A stretch of DNA of 25,926 nt from Candidatus Gallibacteroides avistercoris (GCA_018714665.1 DVNA01000060.1:1-25926), one strand, 5' to 3'. Counted from the first letter of the stretch, positions 8,571 to 17,458 are shown. Translations and numbers: made by a program. Notes: generated by a model not told the origin, from the sequence alone.

Positions 8571-9599
8571 TTACAACGCCTTGTATATCCGCTCAAAATC
8601 GGAAAGGAAACAATCGATATCGTTTTGCGTGGTATCGAACGAGGTTACCAGCCGTATTTCGTTGTTGGCATCGTTCCAGACATAAAAATGGTAATCTTTC
8701 TGCAACAGCGGTATCATCTTTTCGGGCAATCGCAACAGCAAAATATTGGCATCGACCGGTTGTGTAAACTCGACCGGAGCAATCTGTTCGATCCCCTCTT
8801 TCAACCTTTGGGCCATCGCATTGGCATGGGCCGCATTGCGTCGCCACAAATCGTTTTGCAAATAGGCTGTGAACTGACACGAAACGTAACGCATTTTAGA
8901 ATAGAGCTGGCAAGACTGTTTGCGAAAATAACCCAGATTCTCGGAAAGTTCTTTGCGGAACGATATAACCGACTCACCGATCATCATACCGTTTTTCGTG
9001 CCGCCAAAGCTCAATATATCTACCCCGGCATCCGCCGTTATCTCTTTCAACGAACAGCCCAAAGCTACGGCAGCATTGGCCAGACGGGCTCCGTCCATGT
9101 GCAGATAGAGGCCATAACGATGAATAAGGTCAGCGATTCGTTTGATTTCATCCACGGTATAAACCGTACCCAACTCGGTACATTGTGCCAGGTAAACGAC
9201 TTTCGGCTGTGAATGGTGTACATCGCCGAATCCGGTCAAACGGGGACGAATCAATTCCGGAGTCAATTTACCATCACGGGTAACAATCTCCTTGATCGGA
9301 CATCCCGTCTGCAATACCGGAGCGCCGCATTCATCTACGGCTATATGGGCCGTCTCTGCCGCCAAAATCGCCTGAAAAGGCTGCGTACAGGCCCGCAACG
9401 CCACTACATTGGCACCGGTTCCGTTAAACACAAATACAGCGTCGGCCCCGTCTCCAAATACCGAACGAATATAGGTTTGGGCTTCACTCGTATAAGGATC
9501 GTCGCCATACCCTACGGCGTGATCGACATTAGCTTTTACAATTGCATCCATCACATCGGGATGCACTCCCGAATTGTTATCGCTGGCAAAACTTCTCAT
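8571..9599 (-). CDS. ltaE: Low-specificity L-threonine aldolase
   Basis: This PLP enzyme cleaves L-threonine and L-allo-threonine to glycine and acetaldehyde. The 342-residue protein has the fold-type I aldolase/beta-eliminating lyase domain. Seen are the N-terminal FASDNNSGVHPDVMDAI, the YGDDPYT block at 31-37 typical of threonine aldolases, the active-site histidine H84 in ETAHIAVDE, the PLP-binding aspartate D169 in LHMDGAR, and the Schiff-base lysine K202 in SFGGTKNG. The substrate stereochemistry cannot be read from the sequence. The gene stands alone on the minus strand, divergent from radA, with an exact -7 element 16 bases upstream of its start, and it converges on the DUF4153 gene. 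The symbol ltaE follows E. coli usage; ltaA is also used. Confidence 0.92.
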   Translation of the reverse strand: MRSFASDNNSGVHPDVMDAIVKANVDHAVGYGDDPYTSEAQTYIRSVFGDGADAVFVFNGTGANVVALRACTQPFQAILAAETAHIAVDECGAPVLQTGCPIKEIVTRDGKLTPELIRPRLTGFGDVHHSQPKVVYLAQCTELGTVYTVDEIKRIADLIHRYGLYLHMDGARLANAAVALGCSLKEITADAGVDILSFGGTKNGMMIGESVISFRKELSENLGYFRKQSCQLYSKMRYVSCQFTAYLQNDLWRRNAAHANAMAQRLKEGIEQIAPVEFTQPVDANILLLRLPEKMIPLLQKDYHFYVWNDANNEIRLVTSFDTTQNDIDCFLSDFERIYKAL

Positions 9600-9615
9600 C
9601 GTAAAAAATTTTTTA

Positions 9616-9623
9616 CAAAGATA
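9616..9623 (-). promoter_or_regulatory. Threonine aldolase promoter, -7 element
   Basis: The minus strand reads TATCTTTG, an exact TAnnTTTG match, 16 bases upstream of the aldolase ATG. This predicts a leader of only about 10 nt. Confidence 0.6.
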
Positions 9624-9665
9624 GCGATTTATAGATTATGCTTTCCCTAATTGAAATAAAATCCA

Positions 9666-9673
9666 TACCTTCG
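9666..9673 (+). promoter_or_regulatory. Possible radA operon promoter, -7 element with one mismatch
   Basis: The bases read TACCTTCG, seven of eight positions of TAnnTTTG, 26 bases before the radA ATG. It is the only candidate in the 100-base divergent gap and would serve the long plus-strand run radA to the purine permease. Confidence 0.4.
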
Positions 9674-9699
9674 TTTCCGCAAAAAAGTATCACACCTGT

Positions 9700-11067
9700 A
9701 TGGCGAAAACAAAATCGGTTTATGTTTGCAGCAATTGCGGGGCAGACTCCCCCAAATGGCAAGGACGTTGCCCGGTTTGCGGCGAATGGAATACCTATGT
9801 AGAGGAGATTGTCAGCAAACAGCCGGCATCGCGCAGCGCCTTCAATCCGGGAGAAAAAAAACGCTCCAAACCATTACTGCTGCACGAAATAAAATCGACC
9901 GAAGAGCCGCGCATAGACCTGCAAAACGGCGAATTGAACCGGGTATTGGGAGGAGGACTGGTAAAAGGTTCCCTGGTATTGATAGGCGGTGAACCGGGTA
10001 TCGGGAAATCGACCCTGATTCTACAAACCGTATTGGCTCTACGCGGAATAAAAACCTTGTACATATCGGGCGAAGAGAGCGCCAAACAGCTCAAACTACG
10101 GGCCGAAAGAATCGGCACAAGCCATGCCGAATGTTACATTGTTTGTGAAACATCGTTGGAAGAGATTTTTGTCCACATCAAAAACATTCAACCCGATCTG
10201 GTAGTAATAGACTCCATCCAGACCATCCAGACGGAAGCCGCCGAATCGTCGCCGGGCAGTGTTACCCAAGTAAGAGAATGTTCGGCAGCCATTCTCAAAT
10301 ATGCCAAGGAGAGCGGCACACCGGTACTTTTAATCGGACACATCAACAAAGAGGGAAGCATTGCCGGCCCAAAGGTACTCGAACACATCGTCGATACGGT
10401 ATTGCAGTTCGAGGGTGACCGGCACTATATGTACCGGATCCTGCGCTCCATCAAAAACCGCTTCGGCAGCACGGCCGAATTGGGCATCTACGAAATGCGT
10501 CAGGAGGGATTGCGCGAGGTTACCAACCCATCGGAACTGCTGCTTTCGCAACAACACGAAGGGTTAAGCGGCGTGGCCATTGCCGTGGCCATAGAGGGCA
10601 TCCGCCCGTTCCTGATCGAAACGCAATCGCTGGTCAGTACCGCTGCCTATGGAACACCGCAACGATCGGCTACCGGATTCGACCTGCGACGCATGAATAT
10701 GTTGCTGGCCGTCCTGGAAAAACGCGTAGGTTTTAAACTGGCCCAAAAAGATGTATTCCTGAACATCGCCGGCGGATTGCGGGTAAACGACCCGGCCATG
10801 GATTTGGGCGTAATCAGCGCCATTCTCTCTTCCAACATGGACATGGCCATCGAACCGCAAACCTGCATGACAGGCGAGGTAGGTCTCTCGGGCGAGATCC
10901 GTCCCGTCAACCGAATAGAACAACGAATCTTGGAAGCCGAGAAATTAGGCTTCAAACAAATATTGATTCCGGCCAACAACCTGAAAGGATTCAACACCAA
11001 TAAACTAAATATAAAAATCATTCCGGTCAGAAAAGTAGAAGAGGCATTCCGATCGCTTTTCGGATAA
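9700..11067 (+). CDS. radA: DNA repair protein RadA (Sms)
   Basis: RadA is a hexameric, DnaB-like ATPase that helps RecA process recombination intermediates by promoting branch migration. The 455-residue protein is complete. A four-cysteine zinc finger uses C10, C13, C24 and C27. The Walker A loop GEPGIGKST is at 97-105 and the Walker B strand LVVIDS at 167-172. The RadA-specific KNRFG motif sits at 252-256. A Lon-protease-like domain fills the C-terminal third, with MTGEVGLSGEIRPV and no sign of a working protease site, as expected. It heads a run of five genes on the same strand; the next start is 12 bases downstream. The adjacent genes are unrelated in function, so any shared transcript is probably housekeeping. 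Confidence 0.97.
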   Translation: MAKTKSVYVCSNCGADSPKWQGRCPVCGEWNTYVEEIVSKQPASRSAFNPGEKKRSKPLLLHEIKSTEEPRIDLQNGELNRVLGGGLVKGSLVLIGGEPGIGKSTLILQTVLALRGIKTLYISGEESAKQLKLRAERIGTSHAECYIVCETSLEEIFVHIKNIQPDLVVIDSIQTIQTEAAESSPGSVTQVRECSAAILKYAKESGTPVLLIGHINKEGSIAGPKVLEHIVDTVLQFEGDRHYMYRILRSIKNRFGSTAELGIYEMRQEGLREVTNPSELLLSQQHEGLSGVAIAVAIEGIRPFLIETQSLVSTAAYGTPQRSATGFDLRRMNMLLAVLEKRVGFKLAQKDVFLNIAGGLRVNDPAMDLGVISAILSSNMDMAIEPQTCMTGEVGLSGEIRPVNRIEQRILEAEKLGFKQILIPANNLKGFNTNKLNIKIIPVRKVEEAFRSLFG

Positions 11068-11079
11068 CAGGAGTCCAAC

Positions 11080-12645
11080 ATGATAAAAGAGATACAACTG
11101 CGCGTACTGCCGCCAGAAGCAGCCAACGAATCGAAACTAAAACAATTGCTGTCGCGCGAACAGGCTATCGATGAGAAATCCATCCGGGGTATCCGGATTT
11201 TGAAGCGTTCTATCGATGCTCGACAACGCACCGTGATGGTGAACCTGAAAGTGCGAGTTTTCGTAAACGAGGAACCCGATCAGGAACTGTTTGTCCCAAC
11301 GCACTACCACGATGTATCGGGCCGTCCAGAGGTTGTCGTAGTAGGTGCCGGACCGGCAGGCCTTTTTGCCGCACTGCGCCTGATTGAGAACGGCCTCCGT
11401 CCCATTGTCATCGAACGGGGGAAAAACGTACGCGAACGGAAAAAAGATATTGCCCGTATCAGTAAGGAGCACCGAGTCGATCCCGAATCAAACTACTGTT
11501 TCGGCGAGGGGGGAGCAGGAGCCTATTCTGACGGAAAGCTCTTTACCCGCAGTAAAAAGCGCGGCTCGGTAGAACGTATTCTGAATCTCTTGTGCCAGCA
11601 CGGGGCCAGCCCCTCGATCTTGATAGATGCCCACCCGCATATCGGTACCGACAAGTTACCCGAAGTCATCGAAAATATCCGCAAACAAATCATCTCATGC
11701 GGCGGGGAGGTCCGTTTCGAGACCCGCATGGAAGAGTTGATCGTCCGCAACGAAGAGGTGGTAGGCCTCGTTACCCATACCGGCGAAGAGGTATTCGGCC
11801 CGGTTATCCTGGCCACCGGACACTCTGCCCGGGACGTTTACCGATTATTGGATAAGCAAGAGTTCCGCTTGGAGCCTAAGGGACTGGCCGTAGGGGTACG
11901 GCTGGAACATCCACAAGAGCTCATCGACCGCATACAATACCACTCACCCCAAGGGCGGGGAGTATACCTGCCCGCTGCCGAGTACAGCTTCGTTACGCAG
12001 GTAAAAGGTCGGGGTGTCTATTCGTTCTGTATGTGTCCCGGCGGATTCGTGGTGCCGGCTGCCAGTGGCCCTGAACAGATCGTGGTAAACGGAATGTCGC
12101 CCTCCAATCGGGGTTCCCGATGGGCCAACTCGGGTATGGTAGTAGAGGTCCGTCCCGAAGATATACCCGATTACCAGTCATACGGTGTCCTGGCCATGAT
12201 GAAATTCCAGGAAGAGCTGGAATACCAATGCTTCCTGAACGGTAACCGGAAACAAACCGCACCGGCCCAACGGATGGAAGATTTTGTCAAAAGAAAGAAT
12301 TCATTCGATTTGCCCGTATCCTCCTATACACCGGGATTGATTGCCTCACCACTCCATTTCTGGATGCCGGAGATGATTACCGAACGCCTCAGAGAGGGAT
12401 TCCTGCATTTCGGCAAAAATGCCCGTGGATTCCTGACCAACGAAGCCGTTATGATAGGCGTAGAAACCCGTACATCGGCTCCGGTACGCATCCCTCGCGA
12501 CAGTGAAAGGTTGTGCCACATACAAATCAAAGGGCTGTATCCCTGCGGTGAAGGGGCCGGATATGCCGGCGGAATCGTATCGGCCGCCATAGACGGAGAG
12601 CGTTGCGCCGATGCCGTATCGACAACCTTAACAAGAAGAATTTAA
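11080..12645 (+). CDS. FAD-dependent dehydrogenase, COG2509 family
   Basis: This is an uncharacterised NAD(P)/FAD-dependent oxidoreductase of the COG2509 family; no substrate is known. The 521-residue protein has a 78-residue N-terminal extension with a small alpha/beta appearance, as family members do. A dinucleotide-binding GAGPAG follows at 89-94 with the acidic end of strand 2 at IVIERG. The family block GEGGAGAYSDGKL lies at 142-154. Near the C terminus, LYPCGEGAGYAGGIVSAAIDG-like sequence closes the FAD site. No transmembrane segment or iron-sulfur motif is seen. It starts 12 bases after radA and is followed by cstA after 24 bases. It could reduce an unsaturated metabolite, but I see nothing to say which. 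Confidence 0.9.
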   Translation: MIKEIQLRVLPPEAANESKLKQLLSREQAIDEKSIRGIRILKRSIDARQRTVMVNLKVRVFVNEEPDQELFVPTHYHDVSGRPEVVVVGAGPAGLFAALRLIENGLRPIVIERGKNVRERKKDIARISKEHRVDPESNYCFGEGGAGAYSDGKLFTRSKKRGSVERILNLLCQHGASPSILIDAHPHIGTDKLPEVIENIRKQIISCGGEVRFETRMEELIVRNEEVVGLVTHTGEEVFGPVILATGHSARDVYRLLDKQEFRLEPKGLAVGVRLEHPQELIDRIQYHSPQGRGVYLPAAEYSFVTQVKGRGVYSFCMCPGGFVVPAASGPEQIVVNGMSPSNRGSRWANSGMVVEVRPEDIPDYQSYGVLAMMKFQEELEYQCFLNGNRKQTAPAQRMEDFVKRKNSFDLPVSSYTPGLIASPLHFWMPEMITERLREGFLHFGKNARGFLTNEAVMIGVETRTSAPVRIPRDSERLCHIQIKGLYPCGEGAGYAGGIVSAAIDGERCADAVSTTLTRRI

Positions 12646-12669
12646 TTTGTATTACAAGGACATAGAATT

Positions 12670-14124
12670 ATGATTACATTTTGCTTCGCTTTAACTGCCT
12701 TGATCATTGGATATTTTATTTATGGCAGATTTGTAGAAAAGGTATTCGGTGCCGACACCAATCGTTCCACGCCGGCCATAACCAATCCCGACGGGATAGA
12801 CTATGTTCCGCTGCCGGGATGGAAAATCTTCTTGATACAGTTTTTGAACATCGCCGGACTCGGTCCCATTTTCGGCGCCATCATGGGGGCCAAATTCGGG
12901 ACATCCTCTTTCCTCTGGATCGTGCTGGGAACCATCTTTGCCGGAGCCGTTCACGACTACCTGTCGGGGATGATCTCCCTGCGGCACAACGGAGAAAGTT
13001 TACCTGAAACCATCGGCCGCTACCTGGGAATGACTGCCAAACAGGTGATGCGCGGATTTACCGTTATCCTGATGATTCTGGTAGGAGCCGTCTTCGTTGC
13101 CGGACCGGCCGAACTGCTGGCCATGCTCACCCCGGAATCGTTGGATGTAACGTTCTGGATTATCGTAGTATTCATCTATTACATCGTGGCCACGTTATTT
13201 CCCATAGACCAGATTATCGGACGCATATACCCTATTTTTGCCATCGCCTTGTTGTTTATGGCTATCGGTATCTTAGGTGTACTGCTTATCTCTTTCCCCC
13301 AAATTCCGGAGATCACCGACGGATTACAGAACGTACACCCCAAAGCTGAAAGCACTCCGCTGTTTCCGATGCTATTCATCAGCATCGCCTGTGGTGCCAT
13401 TTCGGGATTCCATGCCACCCAGTCGCCCATGATGGCCCGCTGCATGACCAACGAGAAACAGGGGCGCCCCATCTTCTATGGAGCCATGATAACCGAAGGT
13501 ATCGTTGCCTTGATATGGGCAGCAGCAGCCACCTATTTTTTCAGTCCCGAGGGACAGGAAACATTCGGCGTCATCGGACACGAAAATGAAGTGAACGGCA
13601 GCGCAGCCATTATCGTACAAAAGATATCAAACGGCTGGTTGGGTACGATCGGAGGATTGCTGGCCATGTTAGGCGTCATCGCCGCTCCCATTACCTCGGG
13701 CGATACCGCATTCCGCTCGGCACGGCTTATCATCGCAGATTTTATGAAAATAAGTCAAAAGACCATTACGAAACGATTGCTTATATGTATCCCGATGTTT
13801 ATCGTAGCCATGGCCATTCTGATATATAGTTTAAAAGATAAAGACGGTTTTGAAATCATTTGGCGTTACTTTGCATGGAGCAACCAAACCCTCGCAGTAT
13901 TTACGTTGTGGGCCATCACCGTATTTCTGGCACAAAAAAAGAAACTGTTTATCATCACACTCATACCGGCCCTGTTTATGACGTGCGTTACCTCTACCTA
14001 TATCCTGTTTGCCCCCGAAGGATTGCAGCTCCCCTACCCGGTTGCCCTGGGTATCAGTATCACATTCTCGATCCTCTGCGGCATATGGTTCATATACAAA
14101 CAACTTTACAAAAAGAGAAACTAA
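12670..14124 (+). CDS. cstA: Carbon starvation protein CstA family transporter (short form)
   Basis: CstA proteins are inner-membrane carriers. The E. coli protein is linked to peptide and pyruvate uptake under carbon starvation. This 484-residue protein is a short form compared with about 700 in E. coli. It has about twelve hydrophobic segments starting at residue 1, with the family blocks PLPGWKIFLIQFLNIAGLGP and GAVHDYLSGMISLRHNGESL near residues 47-120. FHATQSPMMARCMTNEKQGR follows near 247, and SGDTAFRSARLIIADF near 340. It follows the COG2509 gene by 24 bases and precedes the DUF5020/purine permease pair by 46. The substrate cannot be read from the sequence; peptide or pyruvate are the family precedents. 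Confidence 0.9.
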   Translation: MITFCFALTALIIGYFIYGRFVEKVFGADTNRSTPAITNPDGIDYVPLPGWKIFLIQFLNIAGLGPIFGAIMGAKFGTSSFLWIVLGTIFAGAVHDYLSGMISLRHNGESLPETIGRYLGMTAKQVMRGFTVILMILVGAVFVAGPAELLAMLTPESLDVTFWIIVVFIYYIVATLFPIDQIIGRIYPIFAIALLFMAIGILGVLLISFPQIPEITDGLQNVHPKAESTPLFPMLFISIACGAISGFHATQSPMMARCMTNEKQGRPIFYGAMITEGIVALIWAAAATYFFSPEGQETFGVIGHENEVNGSAAIIVQKISNGWLGTIGGLLAMLGVIAAPITSGDTAFRSARLIIADFMKISQKTITKRLLICIPMFIVAMAILIYSLKDKDGFEIIWRYFAWSNQTLAVFTLWAITVFLAQKKKLFIITLIPALFMTCVTSTYILFAPEGLQLPYPVALGISITFSILCGIWFIYKQLYKKRN

Positions 14125-14170
14125 CGACATTCAACCGTAATTAAAATAACAACAAGATTATCAACTATTT

Positions 14171-14869
14171 ATGAAAAGACATTTCTTAATAGCCTCTATT
14201 TTATTATTCTCATTTGGTAGCAAAGCCCAGAATATACAATTACATTACGATTTCGGGCATTCGATATACGACAAGGAGATGTCGGGCCGACCGTTACTAA
14301 CCTCTACGGTAGAAATGTTTAAGCCTGACAAATGGGGAAGCACCTTCTTCTTTATAGATTTGGACTATACCTCCAAAGGGATTGCCTCCGGATACGGGGA
14401 GATTGCCCGGGAACTGAAATTCTGGGAAGGACCGTTTTCCATCCACATCGAATACAACGGAGGACTGAGCAACCTGTTTTCATACAACAATATGTATTTG
14501 GCCGGAGGAACATATACCTATGACAACAAAACCTTTACGCGGGGCGTCACATTCAGTGCCATGTATAAATACATCCAAAAACACGATTCGCCCAACAACT
14601 TCCAACTGACAACAACATGGTACATTCATTTCCTGCAAAAAAAATGTACCTTCTCCGGATTTGCCGACTGGTGGCGGGAAACAGGCCCCTACGGAGACTT
14701 TATATTCCTGACCGAACCCCAGTTCTGGGTAAACCTGAACCGATTTAAGCACATCGACGAGAAATTCAACCTGAGCATAGGTTCGGAAGTTGAATTAAGT
14801 CATAATTTCGGAGGTATGGACGGATTCTATGTTGTACCCACGTTTGCTGTAAAATGGTCGTTCGATTAA
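14171..14869 (+). CDS. DUF5020 family secreted protein, Tsx-like outer-membrane channel
   Basis: I read this as a DUF5020 protein, related in appearance to the Tsx nucleoside channels of the outer membrane. The 232 residues begin with a signal peptide: MKRH, a hydrophobic stretch FLIASILLFSF, then cleavage probably after SKAQ near residue 20. The rest is rich in alternating aromatic and polar residues (WGSTFFFIDLDY, WYIHFL, FAVKWSFD), as in a beta-barrel of about 12 strands. The final residue is Asp rather than the common terminal Phe, though the WSFD end is close. It is followed after 13 bases by the NCS2 purine permease, which suggests a joint role: diffusion of nucleosides or bases through the outer membrane and then active uptake. 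The direct evidence for substrate is context only. Confidence 0.8.
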   Translation: MKRHFLIASILLFSFGSKAQNIQLHYDFGHSIYDKEMSGRPLLTSTVEMFKPDKWGSTFFFIDLDYTSKGIASGYGEIARELKFWEGPFSIHIEYNGGLSNLFSYNNMYLAGGTYTYDNKTFTRGVTFSAMYKYIQKHDSPNNFQLTTTWYIHFLQKKCTFSGFADWWRETGPYGDFIFLTEPQFWVNLNRFKHIDEKFNLSIGSEVELSHNFGGMDGFYVVPTFAVKWSFD

Positions 14870-14882
14870 AAATTCACCCATC

Positions 14883-16169
14883 ATGTTGAAAAAACTATTC
14901 GGATTCGATCCGCAAGAGACAACCGTAAAAACGGAGATTCTGGCCGGGATAACCACTTTCCTGACCATGGCCTACATCCTGGCCGTCAACCCGGACATCA
15001 TGAGTGCCACGGGTATGGATAAAGGTGCACTGTTTACCTCTACCGTACTGGTATCAGCCCTGGCTACACTGGTCATGTCGATGCTGGCCAAGTTGCCTTT
15101 TGCCTTGGCTCCGGGAATGGGGATAAATGCCTTTTTCGCCTACACGGTCTGTGTCGAGATGGGATACTCCTGGCAATTTGCCCTGACTGCGGTATTTATT
15201 GAAGGAATCATCTTTATCATCCTGACCATCACCAACCTGCGCGAAGCCATTGTCAATGCCATCCCCATGACTCTGAAACACGCCATCTGCGCCGGCATCG
15301 GACTGTTTATTGCATTTGTCGGATTACAGAACGCAGGTATTATCGTATCGAACGAATCGACCGTAGTCAGCTTAGGAACCGTTACTTCCGGTTCCGGTCT
15401 ACTAACGGTCATCGGGATTGTCATCACCTCTGTGCTGTTGATATACAAGATAAAGGGGGCCTTGCTATTGGGAATACTCCTGACTTCGATAATCGGTATC
15501 CCGATGGGGATTACCCAATTAGCCGGTATTTTCAGTACGCCGCCTTCTATCGAACCGATTCTGTTCCAGTTCGATTTCTCACAAATTTTTTCCGGTGAGA
15601 TGTTGGTGGTCATCTTCACTTTTTTGTTTGTCGACCTATTCGACACAATCGGTACGCTGGTAGGGGTATCAAACAAAGCCGGCATGCTCGATGAAAAAGG
15701 CGAAATACCCCATGCCAAAAAGGCTTTCATGGCCGATGCAATCGGCACGACAGCCGGTGCCATATTGGGATCAAGTACGGTGACAACCTTTTCGGAAAGT
15801 GCTGCTGGCGTAGGTGCCGGAGGGCGCACCGGACTGACCTCGTTTACAACGGCCATATGTTTCCTGCTGGCCTTGTTTCTGGCTCCGCTGTTCCTCTCTA
15901 TCCCGAGTGCGGCAACAGCTCCCGTACTGGTTGTAGTAGGACTGATGATGATTTCGCCGATTAAGAGACTCGATTTCGAAGATTATTCCGAATCGATTCC
16001 CGCTTTTCTCTGCATCATTTTCATGCCGCTGGCATACAGCATATCCGACGGAATCGTATTCGGAGTTATCAGCTATGTACTGATCAATCTTTTGAGTAAA
16101 AAGTATAAAAAACTGACTCTCTCCATGTACCTGCTTACCTTGCTGTTTTTCGTAAAGTTCCTGATATAA
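14883..16169 (+). CDS. NCS2 family purine permease (AzgA/PurP-like)
   Basis: This is a proton-coupled nucleobase permease of the AzgA-like branch of NCS2, likely importing adenine, guanine or hypoxanthine across the inner membrane. The 428-residue protein starts LFGFDPQETTVKTEILAGIT and has about 12-13 hydrophobic segments. Family blocks seen are TMAYILAVNP near residues 22-31, PGMGINAFFAYTV near 77-89, the VDLFDTIGTLVGVSNKAGM stretch near 248-268 and STVTTFSESAAGVGAGGRTG near 298-317. It is coupled to the upstream DUF5020 outer-membrane gene by a 13-base gap. It ends only 27 bases from the convergent ygbA-like gene, with no clear terminator hairpin in between. Confidence 0.92.
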   Translation: MLKKLFGFDPQETTVKTEILAGITTFLTMAYILAVNPDIMSATGMDKGALFTSTVLVSALATLVMSMLAKLPFALAPGMGINAFFAYTVCVEMGYSWQFALTAVFIEGIIFIILTITNLREAIVNAIPMTLKHAICAGIGLFIAFVGLQNAGIIVSNESTVVSLGTVTSGSGLLTVIGIVITSVLLIYKIKGALLLGILLTSIIGIPMGITQLAGIFSTPPSIEPILFQFDFSQIFSGEMLVVIFTFLFVDLFDTIGTLVGVSNKAGMLDEKGEIPHAKKAFMADAIGTTAGAILGSSTVTTFSESAAGVGAGGRTGLTSFTTAICFLLALFLAPLFLSIPSAATAPVLVVVGLMMISPIKRLDFEDYSESIPAFLCIIFMPLAYSISDGIVFGVISYVLINLLSKKYKKLTLSMYLLTLLFFVKFLI

Positions 16170-16196
16170 CGAAAACCAGACAAGAAGGAAACGCTC

Positions 16197-16502
16197 TTAC
16201 CTGGAAAAAAGATGTTTGAAGAACGTCATCGGAGCATAAAAAATCATACGCGGACCGGAGAAACGCATCACACGCCGTATCCGTTCTCGCATTTCGGGCT
16301 TGTAACAATGGATGGTACATTGTCGGCAAGCCCGCTTCTTTTCTCCAAAAGGACAACGATCCAACCGCTGGTGCGTATATAAGAGCAACGCTTCGCACGC
16401 CGGACAAAGCTCCGGGTTTCGCTCCTTATACCGGCAATATAACCGTATCATACGGGCTATGATGCGTTTCTCTTTCTCTATTTTTCTGTTTTCTGCTTTC
16501 AT
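16197..16502 (-). CDS. ygbA: YgbA-like cysteine-rich protein (nitrous oxide-stimulated promoter family)
   Basis: The 101-residue protein matches the YgbA family, called nitrous oxide-stimulated promoter proteins after their NO-induced expression in E. coli; the biochemical role is not established. Seven cysteines lie at residues 23, 33, 36, 50, 59, 62 and 66, in the pattern CPAC, C-P-F-G and CRQCTIHCY, which could bind a metal or an iron-sulfur cluster. The N terminus is strongly basic and helical (KIEKEKRIIARMIRLYCRYK). There is no signal peptide. It lies 51 bases downstream of the DUF5131 gene on the same strand and is probably cotranscribed with it. I see no NsrR-like operator near the upstream promoter. 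The short length is normal for this family. Confidence 0.85.
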   Translation of the reverse strand: MKAENRKIEKEKRIIARMIRLYCRYKERNPELCPACEALLLYTHQRLDRCPFGEKKRACRQCTIHCYKPEMRERIRRVMRFSGPRMIFYAPMTFFKHLFSR

Positions 16503-16553
16503 CTGTTCATTTCTCTACCGCTCGCCTTTCAGGGATTGTTTTTGGCAGCAAAA

Positions 16554-17369
16554 TCACGGTTCGAGGAGATACCCCTCTGCTCCCACCCGATAATTTATAT
16601 TGGCCTTTCTGGCCTGCATATGTTGAAATTTCCGCTCTATCCGGTAGAGTTTCCCATCTTTCAGCAGGTTGGCGCCCGTTTGATGAAAGCTAAACGGCAC
16701 CCCTTTTGCGACACATTGCCGTCGAATATCGAGTACCCACGCGTAATCGCATACCCGGGCTTGTGGCCCCGATTCGCCACCGACAGAGACCTCGACAATC
16801 GAATCGTCCAAATAGCGCGAGATATCCAACCGTTCCAACAACGGGGCGGCAATAATGGCCTTGTACCTGATGGGCAACTCCTTGAATATGGGCAGGCGAA
16901 AATCTGCCATGGCCTGGTTCTCTACCGTACAACCAATCATAACATTTTCGTAACCTCGCCCCCAGTCGGGCGGTACACAAACCGAGAAGCGGTCGATGCG
17001 TTTGGTAAAGAACATAAACATCAAATCGCTCCGTAACCGTATTATCTCCCAAGCCTCCTGTCTCCACGAATCGGCCTGCTCTATCAGAAAATCGGATGTA
17101 AAACAGGTAAAGACTACGCTACCCGACTGCAACTTATAACTTTTGTCGCGTCTGCGTCGCAACGGCAGGTCGAAATCATGATTCCGACGGACATTGCTGC
17201 TCTGCTCCACGCCAAACTGCTTGTCCTGCCGATATACATAGCAATGTTTACAGCCCAGACTGATTTTTACACATCCGTGCCACGGATTCCAATTGGCACA
17301 GGCATACGGTTTTTTACCGATAAATGTTATGTGGCTTTTTGCCTCTTTGTTGCTCACGCTGTATTGCAT
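16554..17369 (-). CDS. DUF5131 (phage Gp37/Gp68-like) protein
   Basis: I recognise this as a DUF5131 protein, the family first named from phage Gp37/Gp68; its activity is not known. The 271-residue protein has the family's opening ANWNPWHGCVKISLGCKHCY, with cysteines at 33, 40 and 43 (C-x6-C-x2-C), reminiscent of a radical-SAM-type cluster site but with different spacing. Later blocks are FFTKRIDRF at 121-129, MIGCTVENQ at 144-152, and GGESGPQARVCDYAW at 197-211, followed by the HQTGANL block that replaces the common KQWG of many relatives. It is chromosomal here, without phage genes around. A -7 element lies only 11 bases before its ATG. The ygbA-like gene follows on the same strand. Confidence 0.85.
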   Translation of the reverse strand: MQYSVSNKEAKSHITFIGKKPYACANWNPWHGCVKISLGCKHCYVYRQDKQFGVEQSSNVRRNHDFDLPLRRRRDKSYKLQSGSVVFTCFTSDFLIEQADSWRQEAWEIIRLRSDLMFMFFTKRIDRFSVCVPPDWGRGYENVMIGCTVENQAMADFRLPIFKELPIRYKAIIAAPLLERLDISRYLDDSIVEVSVGGESGPQARVCDYAWVLDIRRQCVAKGVPFSFHQTGANLLKDGKLYRIERKFQHMQARKANINYRVGAEGYLLEP

Positions 17370-17380
17370 TAATCGATGAA

Positions 17381-17388
17381 CAAAAATA
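17381..17388 (-). promoter_or_regulatory. Promoter of DUF5131-ygbA, -7 element
   Basis: The minus strand reads TATTTTTG, an exact TAnnTTTG match, 11 bases upstream of the DUF5131 ATG. The predicted leader is only about 5 nt. Confidence 0.55.
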
Positions 17389-17450
17389 ACAAATTTCCAA
17401 AGATGTTTCTCATTGGCCGACCAAACGAGGCATTTTTAACCGGGATTTAT

Positions 17451-17458
17451 TACATTTG
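17451..17458 (+). promoter_or_regulatory. yjbQ promoter, -7 element
   Basis: The bases read TACATTTG, an exact TAnnTTTG match, 26 bases upstream of the yjbQ ATG. Confidence 0.6.

Noticed and set aside
16554..17369. DUF5131 as a sign of a prophage or defence island
   Set aside because: Its neighbours are a purine permease, a ygbA-like gene and yjbQ, all ordinary chromosomal genes, with no restriction, toxin or structural phage gene nearby.
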